The notes under the pieces: model-generated
Told to the model about the DNA's origin: nothing
Databases searched by the model: none
Seen by the model: the letters and a program-made list of their open reading frames with translations, nothing else
NCBI GenBank assembly: GCA_947632625.1
Contig: CANRPZ010000022.1
Span: 1-14,684, forward strand
Reading direction: 5' to 3'
DNA from: an uncultured Bacilli bacterium
Lineage (GTDB): Bacteria > Bacillota_I > Bacilli_A > RF39 > UBA660
Length of the DNA stretch: 14,684 bases
Made by a program: the position numbers and the translations under genes
Part shown: positions 1-6,545 of the stretch, piece by piece
How positions within the stretch are numbered: position 1 is the first letter of the stretch
How the letters are laid out: every line of letters begins with the position of its first letter

Positions 1-81
1 CTTGGGTTTATTCTTTCTACTTTCTAACAACCCCCCCCCGAAGCTAGTTTCGGTTGGGAGGATTTTATTTCTTTTCTTCAT
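1..81 (-). CDS. N-terminus of an unknown protein with an in-frame poly-G tract (partial, runs off left edge)
   Basis: Reading leftwards, an ATG at 81-79 follows an AGGAGG ribosome site (91-96) at 9 nt spacing, and a promoter lies just upstream. The frame stays open for 27 codons to the window edge. It begins MKKRNKILPTETSF, then three GGG glycine codons (31-39), then LLESRKNKPK. The basic N-terminus has no visible signal peptide or membrane segment so far. Nine G keep the frame open; eight G would give a TAG five codons after the Phe, and ten G would give a TAG eight codons after it. The gene therefore looks phase-variable. Only the first residues are visible, so no family can be assigned. 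The call rests on the promoter, ribosome site and open frame. Confidence 0.7.
   Translation of the reverse strand, partial: MKKRNKILPTETSFGGGLLESRKNKPK
31..39 (-). repeat. Homopolymer run of nine C on + (nine G in the coding strand)
   Basis: This is a perfect mononucleotide tract of nine bases inside the first 17 codons of the left-edge gene. In this AT-rich DNA other glycines are usually GGA, GGT or GGC, so three consecutive GGG codons stand out. Tracts of this length are prone to slipped-strand mispairing in known contingency genes. Its length could also be affected by sequencing error. Confidence 0.85.
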
Positions 82-107
82 ATTTTTCTTCCTCCTAGAT
101 TAATTCC

Positions 108-136
108 ATTATACTAAAAGTAAAGATTCATTTCAA
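108..136 (-). promoter_or_regulatory. Sigma-A type promoter of the left-edge gene
   Basis: On the minus strand TTGAAA (131-136) and TATAAT (108-113) are separated by exactly 17 bases. This is a perfect -10 and a good -35. It lies between the terminator of the coiled-coil gene and the AGGAGG ribosome site at 91-96, so the left-edge gene is its own transcription unit with a short leader. Confidence 0.85.
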
Positions 137-150
137 TCATTTTACTATAT

Positions 151-181
151 AAAAAATCTTTCCCTTTTAAGAAAGATTTTT
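151..181 (-). terminator. Intrinsic terminator of the coiled-coil gene
   Basis: An 11-bp stem pairs 152-162 with 171-181 around an 8-nt loop, and the minus-strand transcript ends in a U run. The core pairing is TCTTTC with GAAAGA. It begins 8 nt after the TAA stop of the coiled-coil gene. Confidence 0.85.
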
Positions 182-189
182 ATTTGTCA

Positions 190-1962
190 TTATTTTTCGT
201 CATTCTCTTCTGTAGGTAAGTTAGGTATTTCATCTATAGAAGGACTATTTTCATATTCACCGATAACGAATGGATTTTCGTCCTCTTGTTCCTCTATAAC
301 TGGTATATCCGTAAAGCTAACGGTCTCTTCTTCTTTTGGAAGCTCATCCATCACAGTATTTATATCAACAAAATCATCAACATCCTCTTTTTTAGGTACT
401 ATTTCTTCTTCAACGTCTTCTTCCTTTTCTAATACAGAGTTAGATAAATCCATAGTTCCTAATTGAACCTCAATCTCATCATATATCTCACTTGGAGTTT
501 GATTGTATTTTTGACGATGTTTAATATTTTTAACTGCAATATCCAAATCTTTTAATTTTTGTTTATCATTTTCTATAGCTAAAACATCTTTTGCTTTACT
601 TACATTTTCTAATAAAAATTCCATTGTACGAATTTCTTGTTTATGATTTTCAATTGTTTTTTCATATTCTTTAATGGTAATATTTTCTAAATCATAAGCT
701 CTTTTAACAAGTTCTCTTTGATTTTCTTTATAACGTTCAATTATGTTTTCAACATCTTCAAGTTCTTTTTGCTTTCTTTCATAAGCTGCTGATAAAATTG
801 CTCTTCTTTTCGGTGTTTTATCATCGTTTTCTGTTTCAATAATCACTTTATATTCTTCTAGTTCTTTTTTTAATTGTTCATAAGTTTCTACAACATGTTC
901 AAGATGATCTGTTACACTTTTAAACTTTGTTGTATCAATATCAGCAATTTCTTCTCTAAAGCCTTTTATTTTATCTTCTAATTCTTTAATCTCATCATTC
1001 AAGAAATGAATTCTTTCTTCAATAATTTCCGTATCACCGCTTGAATAATTTTTTGTATCAATAAAGGATGCAAATTCATCTCTAGCGGATGTAGCAGTTT
1101 CTTCCTCTTCTTCTAACATTGCTGTAAGTTCACTACTGCTTGGAATATCCATATATGGTTTTGATTTTACTATTGTTACCAATTCTTGTAATTTTGTAAG
1201 GGCGTTTCCTTTTTCTTCATTAACAATAAATTCTTTGGCATCATTTGCAATTATAACGGGATCGGTAATGATTTCTAATCTTCTTTTTTCTAAATCGGAA
1301 ATGTGTTTTTGCAATTCTTGTAGTTTTTTATCATCATGTTCCTTTAACTCTTCATCCAAATAAGAATTAGGATTAGATAAATTAAGAACTGTTTCTTCTA
1401 ATCTTTGCTTATCGTTTTCATTTTCAGAAACTAGTTGCTCCATAGTTTCATTTAACGTATCCAATTTATCTAATGTTGTTTCTTCTCTTTTTTGACTTTC
1501 CTCTAATAAAGTTTCAAGAGCTTTTACTTTATCTTTTTCGCTTGTTAAAATGGCATTATAATATTCTTTTGTAGAGCTATTATGCATAATACTAATTCTT
1601 TTATTAATTTCGCCAATATAATCATTACTTAATTTTAAATCTTCTTTAAGTTTTTGTATTTTATTATGTAAACTGGTTTCCTCTTCTACTACACTATCAA
1701 TCTCTTTTTGGAGCTTTTTAATTGCTTTTTCTTGCTTTTTCAATTTAGCATCTAGACTTACTTTAATATTTTCATCTACTTGTTTTTCTGTTACTTTAAA
1801 ATACTTTTCTTCTCTAGATTCACGCAAAGAAATGAGTTCATCTTTTAACTCACTTATTTCATTTTCTATTTCTTTTAATTCTGCTTTTAAGGTATCGACG
1901 CTTGCATTTGATTCCGCCATCTCTACCAATAGATCAATTTTTTTTAGTATTCCAGTTTGCAT
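190..1962 (-). CDS. Large cytoplasmic coiled-coil protein with acidic tail, unknown function
   Basis: The product is a 590-residue protein made almost wholly of Glu/Lys/Leu-rich heptad sequence from about residue 5 to 490, with a few breaks (for example near 195-205, 265-285 and 390-395). The last ~100 residues are strongly acidic and low in complexity. I see no signal peptide, membrane helix, nucleotide-binding motif or known domain. It is therefore not a classic EzrA (no N-terminal anchor) and not a full SMC (no Walker A). A scaffold or division/chromosome-associated role is only a guess. Start choice: a GTG at 1971 lies inside the GGGAG ribosome site, so the ATG at 1962, 8 nt downstream of that site, is taken. 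The gene is monocistronic, with promoter 1993-2021 and terminator 151-181. Long coiled coils match many proteins weakly, so homology claims would be unsafe. Confidence 0.85.
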   Translation of the reverse strand: MQTGILKKIDLLVEMAESNASVDTLKAELKEIENEISELKDELISLRESREEKYFKVTEKQVDENIKVSLDAKLKKQEKAIKKLQKEIDSVVEEETSLHNKIQKLKEDLKLSNDYIGEINKRISIMHNSSTKEYYNAILTSEKDKVKALETLLEESQKREETTLDKLDTLNETMEQLVSENENDKQRLEETVLNLSNPNSYLDEELKEHDDKKLQELQKHISDLEKRRLEIITDPVIIANDAKEFIVNEEKGNALTKLQELVTIVKSKPYMDIPSSSELTAMLEEEEETATSARDEFASFIDTKNYSSGDTEIIEERIHFLNDEIKELEDKIKGFREEIADIDTTKFKSVTDHLEHVVETYEQLKKELEEYKVIIETENDDKTPKRRAILSAAYERKQKELEDVENIIERYKENQRELVKRAYDLENITIKEYEKTIENHKQEIRTMEFLLENVSKAKDVLAIENDKQKLKDLDIAVKNIKHRQKYNQTPSEIYDEIEVQLGTMDLSNSVLEKEEDVEEEIVPKKEDVDDFVDINTVMDELPKEEETVSFTDIPVIEEQEDENPFVIGEYENSPSIDEIPNLPTEENDEK

Positions 1963-1992
1963 ACTAACCACTCCCTTTATTCTATCATTACC

Positions 1993-2021
1993 ATAATAAC
2001 ATAGGAAAAATTTATTTGCAA
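1993..2021 (-). promoter_or_regulatory. Sigma-A type promoter of the coiled-coil gene
   Basis: On the minus strand TTGCAA (2016-2021) and TATTAT (1993-1998) are separated by 17 bases. The promoter sits directly behind the terminator of the lipoprotein gene and about 30 bases before the start codon. The GGGAG ribosome site follows at 1971-1975. Confidence 0.8.
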
Positions 2022-2030
2022 GAAAGAGTA

Positions 2031-2066
2031 AAAAAAAATTAAAAGAAATAGCATTAAACTATTTCT
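2031..2066 (-). terminator. Intrinsic terminator overlapping the lipoprotein stop codon
   Basis: An 8-bp stem (2044-2051 with 2059-2066, arms AGAAATAG/CTATTTCT) with a 7-nt loop is followed on the minus strand by TTTTAATTTTTTTT. The TAG stop (2059-2061) is part of the 5' arm of the transcript hairpin. Confidence 0.8.
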
Positions 2067-3111
2067 CAACTTGGCTACTTGTTACAATATCGACATTTGT
2101 TAAGGATGTTGCAATTGATAATAACTCTTCTTCAGATAAATCATTTCCAGTTAAATAATATTCCATATTATTGCTGGTCCAATGAACAGAATTAGCTTGC
2201 AATGCTGCAATAGAGTCATTTAATAAGAGTGGTTCTCCATATACAGGGATAATTTCAAATTCATCACTTGCTGAAGCCATTTCTTCAACTAATACAAAGT
2301 TTTTATTTCCACTATAAGTAAGGATTACTCTATCATTTTCATCAGTATTTACAACCTCTTTGCTTGTTAAATAAGTTTCACTTGGAATATATAATGGATA
2401 AATTGCATCTTCTAAAACACCTGTTTCTTTTTCCTTATTATTTTCACAAGTATTATTTTCATCTTCACAAGTATTAGTGCTGCAACAATCTTTACTTATT
2501 AAATCTTCTAGAATAAAATCATCTTTATCTAATCCTGCTTTTAAATCTAAAGATTGAACATCTACTTTAATTTTTACAACGTCATCGCTGTTAAAAACCT
2601 CAACTTTTTCTAAATTCATATTTTTATCAAAATATATACGTTCATAAACTAATTCACTATTATTTGGATAATTTACTTTTGATTTTAATATGTAATTATT
2701 TTCTTGTTCTTCTAATGTTGTTTCATTATCTGTTTTTACATCATTTAATAATGGAGCAAGTAAGTAAGATTGACTAGAATTGCTTGGCCATTCACTTTGA
2801 AATTTAAAACTCTTATTTAAACTAGGAGTTACCACATAAACGCCATCCGTATTTTTTAATATTATTTGTTCATGATTATTTGTTTGGTTCACAAGTCTTA
2901 CTTTATAATAATCATCCTTTAAAAAACTAGCTTCAATCGTATAAACAAATGTATCTTCATTGTTCATAATCTCCATAGTGCCATTTAATACATATGATTT
3001 TGATTTGGTAACACTTTCCTCAAAATCACTTTTTACCTTATTTACATCTACTTTTCCACAACCAAATGTTAAAAATAACACTAGTAAAAATAATATACCT
3101 ATTTTTTTCAC
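2059..3111 (-). CDS. Lipoprotein with LolA/YdcC(GerS)-like domain and DUF4367-like C-terminus
   Basis: This is a 350-residue lipoprotein anchored to the outer face of the membrane. A Lys-Lys then hydrophobic signal ends in a lipobox-like LTFGC, with lipidated Cys18. Residues ~25-205 resemble the LolA-like fold of Bacillus YdcC and clostridial GerS: NGTMEIM, then EQIILKNTDGVYVVTPSLNK and SFKFQSEWP, then paired beta strands. Residues ~235-343 resemble DUF4367 domains (NMEYYLTGNDLSEEELLSIA). The linker carries four cysteines (209, 210, 215, 222). The start is GTG at 3111; upstream is AAGGAAAG, and the signal peptide begins exactly there. YdcC and GerS are tied to sporulation or germination in endospore formers, but the same fold occurs elsewhere, so that role is not shown here. 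No consensus promoter is obvious; a weak TTCATG-N16-TAAAAT lies within ~60 bases upstream. Confidence 0.8.
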   Translation of the reverse strand: MKKIGILFLLVLFLTFGCGKVDVNKVKSDFEESVTKSKSYVLNGTMEIMNNEDTFVYTIEASFLKDDYYKVRLVNQTNNHEQIILKNTDGVYVVTPSLNKSFKFQSEWPSNSSQSYLLAPLLNDVKTDNETTLEEQENNYILKSKVNYPNNSELVYERIYFDKNMNLEKVEVFNSDDVVKIKVDVQSLDLKAGLDKDDFILEDLISKDCCSTNTCEDENNTCENNKEKETGVLEDAIYPLYIPSETYLTSKEVVNTDENDRVILTYSGNKNFVLVEEMASASDEFEIIPVYGEPLLLNDSIAALQANSVHWTSNNMEYYLTGNDLSEEELLSIATSLTNVDIVTSSQVEK

Positions 3112-3150
3112 TTAACCACTTTCCTTTTCTAATTTAACTATATTTTACTT

Positions 3151-3171
3151 ATTTTAAAATATTCATGAATA
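3151..3171. promoter_or_regulatory. Twin palindromes in the divergent intergenic region
   Basis: A perfect 10-bp palindrome (ATTTTAAAAT, 3151-3160) overlaps by one base a perfect 12-bp palindrome (TATTCATGAATA, 3160-3171). They lie between the divergent lipoprotein and DUF378 genes, where a shared operator could sit. Chance is a real alternative in such AT-rich DNA. Confidence 0.25.
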
Positions 3172-3216
3172 ATGTAGAAAAATGTGTTCATAATAAAAAT
3201 AAAGGTGAGTGATAAA

Positions 3217-3426
3217 ATGGAAACTATACATAAAGTATGTCTAGTATTTACAATTATTGGAGCATTAAACTGGGGTTTAATTGGATTTTTTGATTTTAAC
3301 CTAGTTGAAGCTTTATTCATGGAAAATGAGGTAATTACTAGAATTGTTTATAGTTTAGTTGGTATTTGTGGTTTAATCAATATCGGTTTGTTGTTTAATC
3401 ACATTACCCATGATCCAGTTAAGTAG
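3217..3426 (+). CDS. DUF378 family small membrane protein
   Basis: The product is a 69-residue protein with two membrane helices (about residues 6-26 and 40-60). It matches the DUF378 pattern: an N-terminal helix with ALNWGLIGFFDFNLVEALF, then a second helix RIVYSLVGICGLINIGLLF. The family is widespread in Bacillota with no known function. Start choice: the frame is open further upstream, but AGGTGAG at 3203-3209 sits 7 nt before this ATG, and the family begins here. It is the only plus-strand gene in the window, diverges from the lipoprotein gene, and ends at the two-way terminator 3449-3485. No strong promoter could be picked out in the AT-rich spacer. Confidence 0.85.
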   Translation: METIHKVCLVFTIIGALNWGLIGFFDFNLVEALFMENEVITRIVYSLVGICGLINIGLLFNHITHDPVK

Positions 3427-3448
3427 GAGATAAAAATCCTTTTTAGCT

Positions 3449-3485
3449 AAAAAAAGATTGATGTATTTTTTATCAATCTTTTTTT
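3449..3485. terminator. Bidirectional terminator between DUF378 gene and cdaR
   Basis: A 14-bp stem pairs 3449-3462 with 3472-3485 around a 9-nt loop. The core is GATTGAT/ATCAATC flanked by seven A and seven T, so it can end transcription from both converging genes. The cdaR TAA (3484-3486) overlaps its edge. Confidence 0.9.
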
Positions 3486-4884
3486 AATTATTTGATTTGG
3501 CAGAAATTTCTATTTTTACTTTATTCGAAGCGATATAGTTTATTTTTGGATCGTCTCCTTCAATTTTTAAATCTACCTCGTAGTTTCCAACTCCATAGCC
3601 TGCCAAGTCGACATAAGCGGAGATATTTTCATCATTTATATTGTTAATTACATTTTCTACTCCCTTAATTTGAACGGAAATGACACCATTTTCTGGTGGG
3701 AAATTTACGGATAAACTTGGGTCTAAATTTTTACTATGGAAATCAGAAATGTTAACCGTTTTTTGTTTTTCATCACCGAAATTAACACTTATTTTAGCAC
3801 TGGTTTCACTTATAGATCTTATACCAGCTGGTTTTGTTACTGTAACATTATAAGTTTTAGAACCACTATTTCCAAGGCCATCGACATCTATGGTAACAGG
3901 AACATTTGTAATACTATCTACTATGCTTTTTTCTCCATAAACATCTACAGAATAATTTTCTTTTCCATTTATTGTAATAGCTGAAATTGCTTTTCCAGTC
4001 ACTAAATTACCTGTTGTTAAAACTTTTATTGGTACACTTGCTTTATAAGTATCAAGTGTAACGGATGCTGTAACGGTAGAAGGTACAATTTCAACGTTGG
4101 TTAGTAAATTCCCTGATGAATCATACGCAACTAATGGAATATTATCTGTTTCATATAAACCGGCGTCCGCATAGTCCTTGTTATTTAAATCTACTAAAGC
4201 TTTTACAGTAGCAATCTTGTTTAAAGAATCTATAGAGCCTTTTACTACGACCTCACTTTTAGAAAGTTCTACGTTTTCAACACTTAATTTTTCATTTAAT
4301 TTATCTTCATTTAATAATTCATAGGAAACATCAAATAGCTTACTTACTTTATTTTTTATTGTTACGGTTACGTAAGTAGGGTCAATTTTATATTTAATGG
4401 AATCTACCATTTGATTATAAGTTAGTTTAACTCGATAAGAAGAATTGCTAGGTTTATAGTCAGTTAAATCGAGTACAACCTCATGGCCACCTAATTGTTT
4501 AGCTAAATAAATTGCACTCTTATTTCCCGTTAAAATGATGTCTACATTATCGATAAGTCCTTCAACAACATAAGCTTCCTCATTATATAAAACTTTTACT
4601 GGTTGGTTGGCAATAATTTCAGCTTCGTTTTGAACTAGATTAATTACCTCTCTATCTACCAAGAAAAACATGGCAATTGCAAATATTAAGGATAAATAAA
4701 GCAAAATATTAGGTCGATTTAATATTTTTTCTATACGATTCGAATTATTTTTTAGTTTATCGGTTATTTTATAAATACATCTACTAATTGGTGTAATTAA
4801 TATACGATCGATAAGGTTATAAATGGCTGAAAAGAAACGTACAACTATATTTTTTTTCTTTTGTTTTGTTTTTCTTTTATTCAT
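3484..4884 (-). CDS. cdaR: CdaR (YbbR-domain regulator of diadenylate cyclase CdaA)
   Basis: This membrane-anchored extracytoplasmic protein of 466 residues modulates CdaA, the c-di-AMP synthase. One membrane helix (about 60-76) is followed outside by four YbbR-type repeats, roughly 95-178, 183-276, 281-368 and 376-462. Each has the pattern [V/I]xG...I..[V/I]..[V/I].[V/A].[V/I]D[L/V], for example IKGVENVINN near 407. Start choice: a GTG at 4896 lies close to the GGTGAGG ribosome site, and the ATG at 4884 is 6 nt after GAGG, so the latter is chosen. It overlaps the cdaA stop as ATGAATAA, so translation is coupled. Odd feature: ~59 basic residues precede the membrane helix, whereas typical CdaR proteins have only a short cytoplasmic stub. 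The usual third gene, glmM, does not follow; a terminator ends the operon. Confidence 0.9.
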   Translation of the reverse strand: MNKRKTKQKKKNIVVRFFSAIYNLIDRILITPISRCIYKITDKLKNNSNRIEKILNRPNILLYLSLIFAIAMFFLVDREVINLVQNEAEIIANQPVKVLYNEEAYVVEGLIDNVDIILTGNKSAIYLAKQLGGHEVVLDLTDYKPSNSSYRVKLTYNQMVDSIKYKIDPTYVTVTIKNKVSKLFDVSYELLNEDKLNEKLSVENVELSKSEVVVKGSIDSLNKIATVKALVDLNNKDYADAGLYETDNIPLVAYDSSGNLLTNVEIVPSTVTASVTLDTYKASVPIKVLTTGNLVTGKAISAITINGKENYSVDVYGEKSIVDSITNVPVTIDVDGLGNSGSKTYNVTVTKPAGIRSISETSAKISVNFGDEKQKTVNISDFHSKNLDPSLSVNFPPENGVISVQIKGVENVINNINDENISAYVDLAGYGVGNYEVDLKIEGDDPKINYIASNKVKIEISAKSNN

Positions 4885-5704
4885 CTTCATCCTCACCTAC
4901 CATTTCATCGTCCTTATCCGCTTCATAGAAAAATTCAGCTTTTGGTTTTAATTCTTCCATTAAACGTAAACGGAATTCATCAAGAGTTAAATTATAATTT
5001 AAATCCCCATCACAGGCAATACTTAACTTTCCTGTTTCTTCAGATACTACAAGAGCTAAAGCATCGCTTTCTTCAGCAATTCCTAACGCCGCTCTATGTC
5101 TTGTACCCAATCTTTTATTTACATTTGGATCCATACTTGTTTTAAATACACTACCAGCACAGGTGATACGATTTCCTTGAATAATTACTCCACCATCATG
5201 TAAAGGAGAGTTAGGGAAGAATATCGTACCTAATAACTCACTGGTAACATCCGCATAAATTTTGGTTGCTGGTTCAATGTATTCTTGTAAGGAAATATCA
5301 CGTTCAATGACAATTAATGCCCCAATACGATTTTTCTTTAGGTATTCCACTGCCTCCATAATTTCACAAACCATTTTTTCACGTTCATCACCCGTTAAGG
5401 TTTTATGTCTTCCTAGTAATTGCGTTCTACCAATACTTTCCAGAACGCTACGAATTTCGGGTTGAAAAATAATGATTATAGCAAGAGGTCCCCATTCAAA
5501 AATGTATTCTAGAATAATACCAACGGTATAAAGATTAAAGATTTTACTAATGATTTCAATGAATAAGATTAAAATAACACCTTTAACGATTAAAATCATT
5601 TTAACGTTGTTTTTAATATTTTTTAAAATATAATAAAATAATAACCATACCACACAAATATCAAGAACTTTTGTTAGTAACGCCCATATGGCTTGTAATG
5701 ACAT
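4877..5704 (-). CDS. cdaA: Diadenylate cyclase CdaA (c-di-AMP synthase)
   Basis: This enzyme condenses two ATP to cyclic di-AMP, the essential osmolyte/potassium and cell-wall messenger of Bacillota. It has 275 residues. Three membrane helices (about 10-30, 36-53, 58-80) precede a linker and the DAC domain (~105-255). The DAC signature is visible: SPLHDGGVII (166-175) and LGTRHRAALG (199-208), with RHR at 202-204. SEETGKLSIA follows at 221-230. The usual DGA motif reads DGG here (170-172); Asp170 is kept. The C-terminus is an acidic tail (DKDDEMVGEDEDE). The ATG is preceded by CAGGAGTTGA at 5 nt spacing and by a promoter at 5730-5758. cdaR follows with an 8-bp overlap. Function is well supported, except that the effect of DGA-to-DGG is unknown. 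Confidence 0.95.
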   Translation of the reverse strand: MSLQAIWALLTKVLDICVVWLLFYYILKNIKNNVKMILIVKGVILILFIEIISKIFNLYTVGIILEYIFEWGPLAIIIIFQPEIRSVLESIGRTQLLGRHKTLTGDEREKMVCEIMEAVEYLKKNRIGALIVIERDISLQEYIEPATKIYADVTSELLGTIFFPNSPLHDGGVIIQGNRITCAGSVFKTSMDPNVNKRLGTRHRAALGIAEESDALALVVSEETGKLSIACDGDLNYNLTLDEFRLRLMEELKPKAEFFYEADKDDEMVGEDEDE

Positions 5705-5729
5705 TTAAATCAACTCCTGTATGTTTTCC

Positions 5730-5758
5730 ATTATAACAAAATTTAATAAAAAATTCTA
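5730..5758 (-). promoter_or_regulatory. Extended -10 promoter of cdaA-cdaR
   Basis: A perfect TATAAT (5730-5735) is preceded by TGT, forming an extended -10. A weak -35 TAGAAT (5753-5758) lies at 17-bp spacing. The expected transcript starts about 20 bases before the cdaA ATG. Confidence 0.7.
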
Positions 5759-5770
5759 TACATATTGCAA

Positions 5771-5805
5771 AATAAAAAGGAATATGTTTTTTTTGTTTTA
5801 TTCCT
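5771..5805 (-). terminator. Probable terminator of yebC, overlapping its stop
   Basis: The 7-bp arms AGGAATA/TATTCCT (5778-5784 with 5799-5805) enclose a 14-nt A-rich loop. On the minus strand TTTTATTTT follows. The yebC TAA (5798-5800) overlaps one arm. The large loop makes it weaker than the others in the window. Confidence 0.6.
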
Positions 5806-6517
5806 CTTCTAATACATTATGATAAATGTTTGTAACATCTTCGATTTCGTCTAAAATTCGCATTAATTTGTCAAATTCTAGTTTATCTTCATCTACTAAT
5901 CTTACTTTTTCTTTTGGATAGTAACCTGTTTCATCCACTAAATAATCGATTGTAGGAATTATTTTTTCCAAGCTATCTTTTAATTTATGTTGAATATTAG
6001 GATTTACCGTTATTGTAATAATACCATCTTCGGTTTCAAAATCTACAATATCTATTCCTTGCTCTAACAAAATATTAAAAATTTCTTCTTCTTTATCACT
6101 TTGAAATTGAACTAAAGTTAAATAATCGTAATTGTATGATACTGAATTTGTTACTCCTAAACTTTTATGCACTTTATTAAAAGCGGCGCGAACCTCGGCA
6201 ACGGTACGATTTACGTTATCCGTCATGGTTTTAATAATTAATGTAGAAGCTCCTGGGCCAAATCCTTCATAAAGAATTGTTTGGTAATCTTCACCTCCAG
6301 CGCCTTTGGCTTTATCAATTGCTCTATTAATTACCTCACTCGGAATTTGTTCTTTTTTTGCTTTTTCTATTAAACGTCTTAAAGTTAAATTGCCATTTGG
6401 ATCTGTTCCACCGTTCTTGGCTGTCTGATAAATTTCTTTAGCATAACTTGAATACACTTTTGCTTTTTGTGCTCCTGTTTTCGCTTTACTTGCTGCAATG
6501 CTTGGAAATCTTCCCAT
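5798..6517 (-). CDS. yebC: YebC/PmpR family protein (YeeI-type)
   Basis: This 239-residue YebC/TACO1 family protein has the short YeeI-like N-terminus of Bacilli rather than the AGHSKW form. Visible family landmarks are MGRFPSIAASKAK, then YAKEIYQTAKNGGTDPNGN, IDKAKGAGGEDY and YEGFGPG. These are followed by NVNRTVAEVRAAFNK, then an acidic C-terminal domain. The family has been described as transcription regulators and, more recently, as ribosome-associated factors that ease stalled translation; which applies here cannot be told from sequence. The ATG is 6 nt after GAGGG. It starts 28 bp after the patatin gene stop, so it is probably the third gene of the zip-patatin-yebC unit, although TATGAT/GATAAT stretches in the gap could serve as an extra -10. 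Confidence 0.92.
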   Translation of the reverse strand: MGRFPSIAASKAKTGAQKAKVYSSYAKEIYQTAKNGGTDPNGNLTLRRLIEKAKKEQIPSEVINRAIDKAKGAGGEDYQTILYEGFGPGASTLIIKTMTDNVNRTVAEVRAAFNKVHKSLGVTNSVSYNYDYLTLVQFQSDKEEEIFNILLEQGIDIVDFETEDGIITITVNPNIQHKLKDSLEKIIPTIDYLVDETGYYPKEKVRLVDEDKLEFDKLMRILDEIEDVTNIYHNVLEEE

Positions 6518-6545
6518 ATGTATCCCTCATTTCTTTATTATCATA

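Noticed and set aside
33..60. Plus-strand hairpin CCGAA/TTCGG with a flanking C run and a following T-rich stretch, like a terminator
   Set aside because: The minus strand here is the start of a gene with promoter and ribosome site, and the T-rich stretch is its AAG/AAA codons. No plus-strand gene is visible before it.
190..1962. EzrA or SMC assignment for the coiled-coil gene
   Set aside because: There is no N-terminal membrane anchor, Walker motif or hinge; the resemblance is only generic coiled-coil composition.
4861..5465. Plus-strand open frames opposite cdaA
   Set aside because: They have no ribosome sites or recognisable proteins and mirror a well-supported gene on the other strand.
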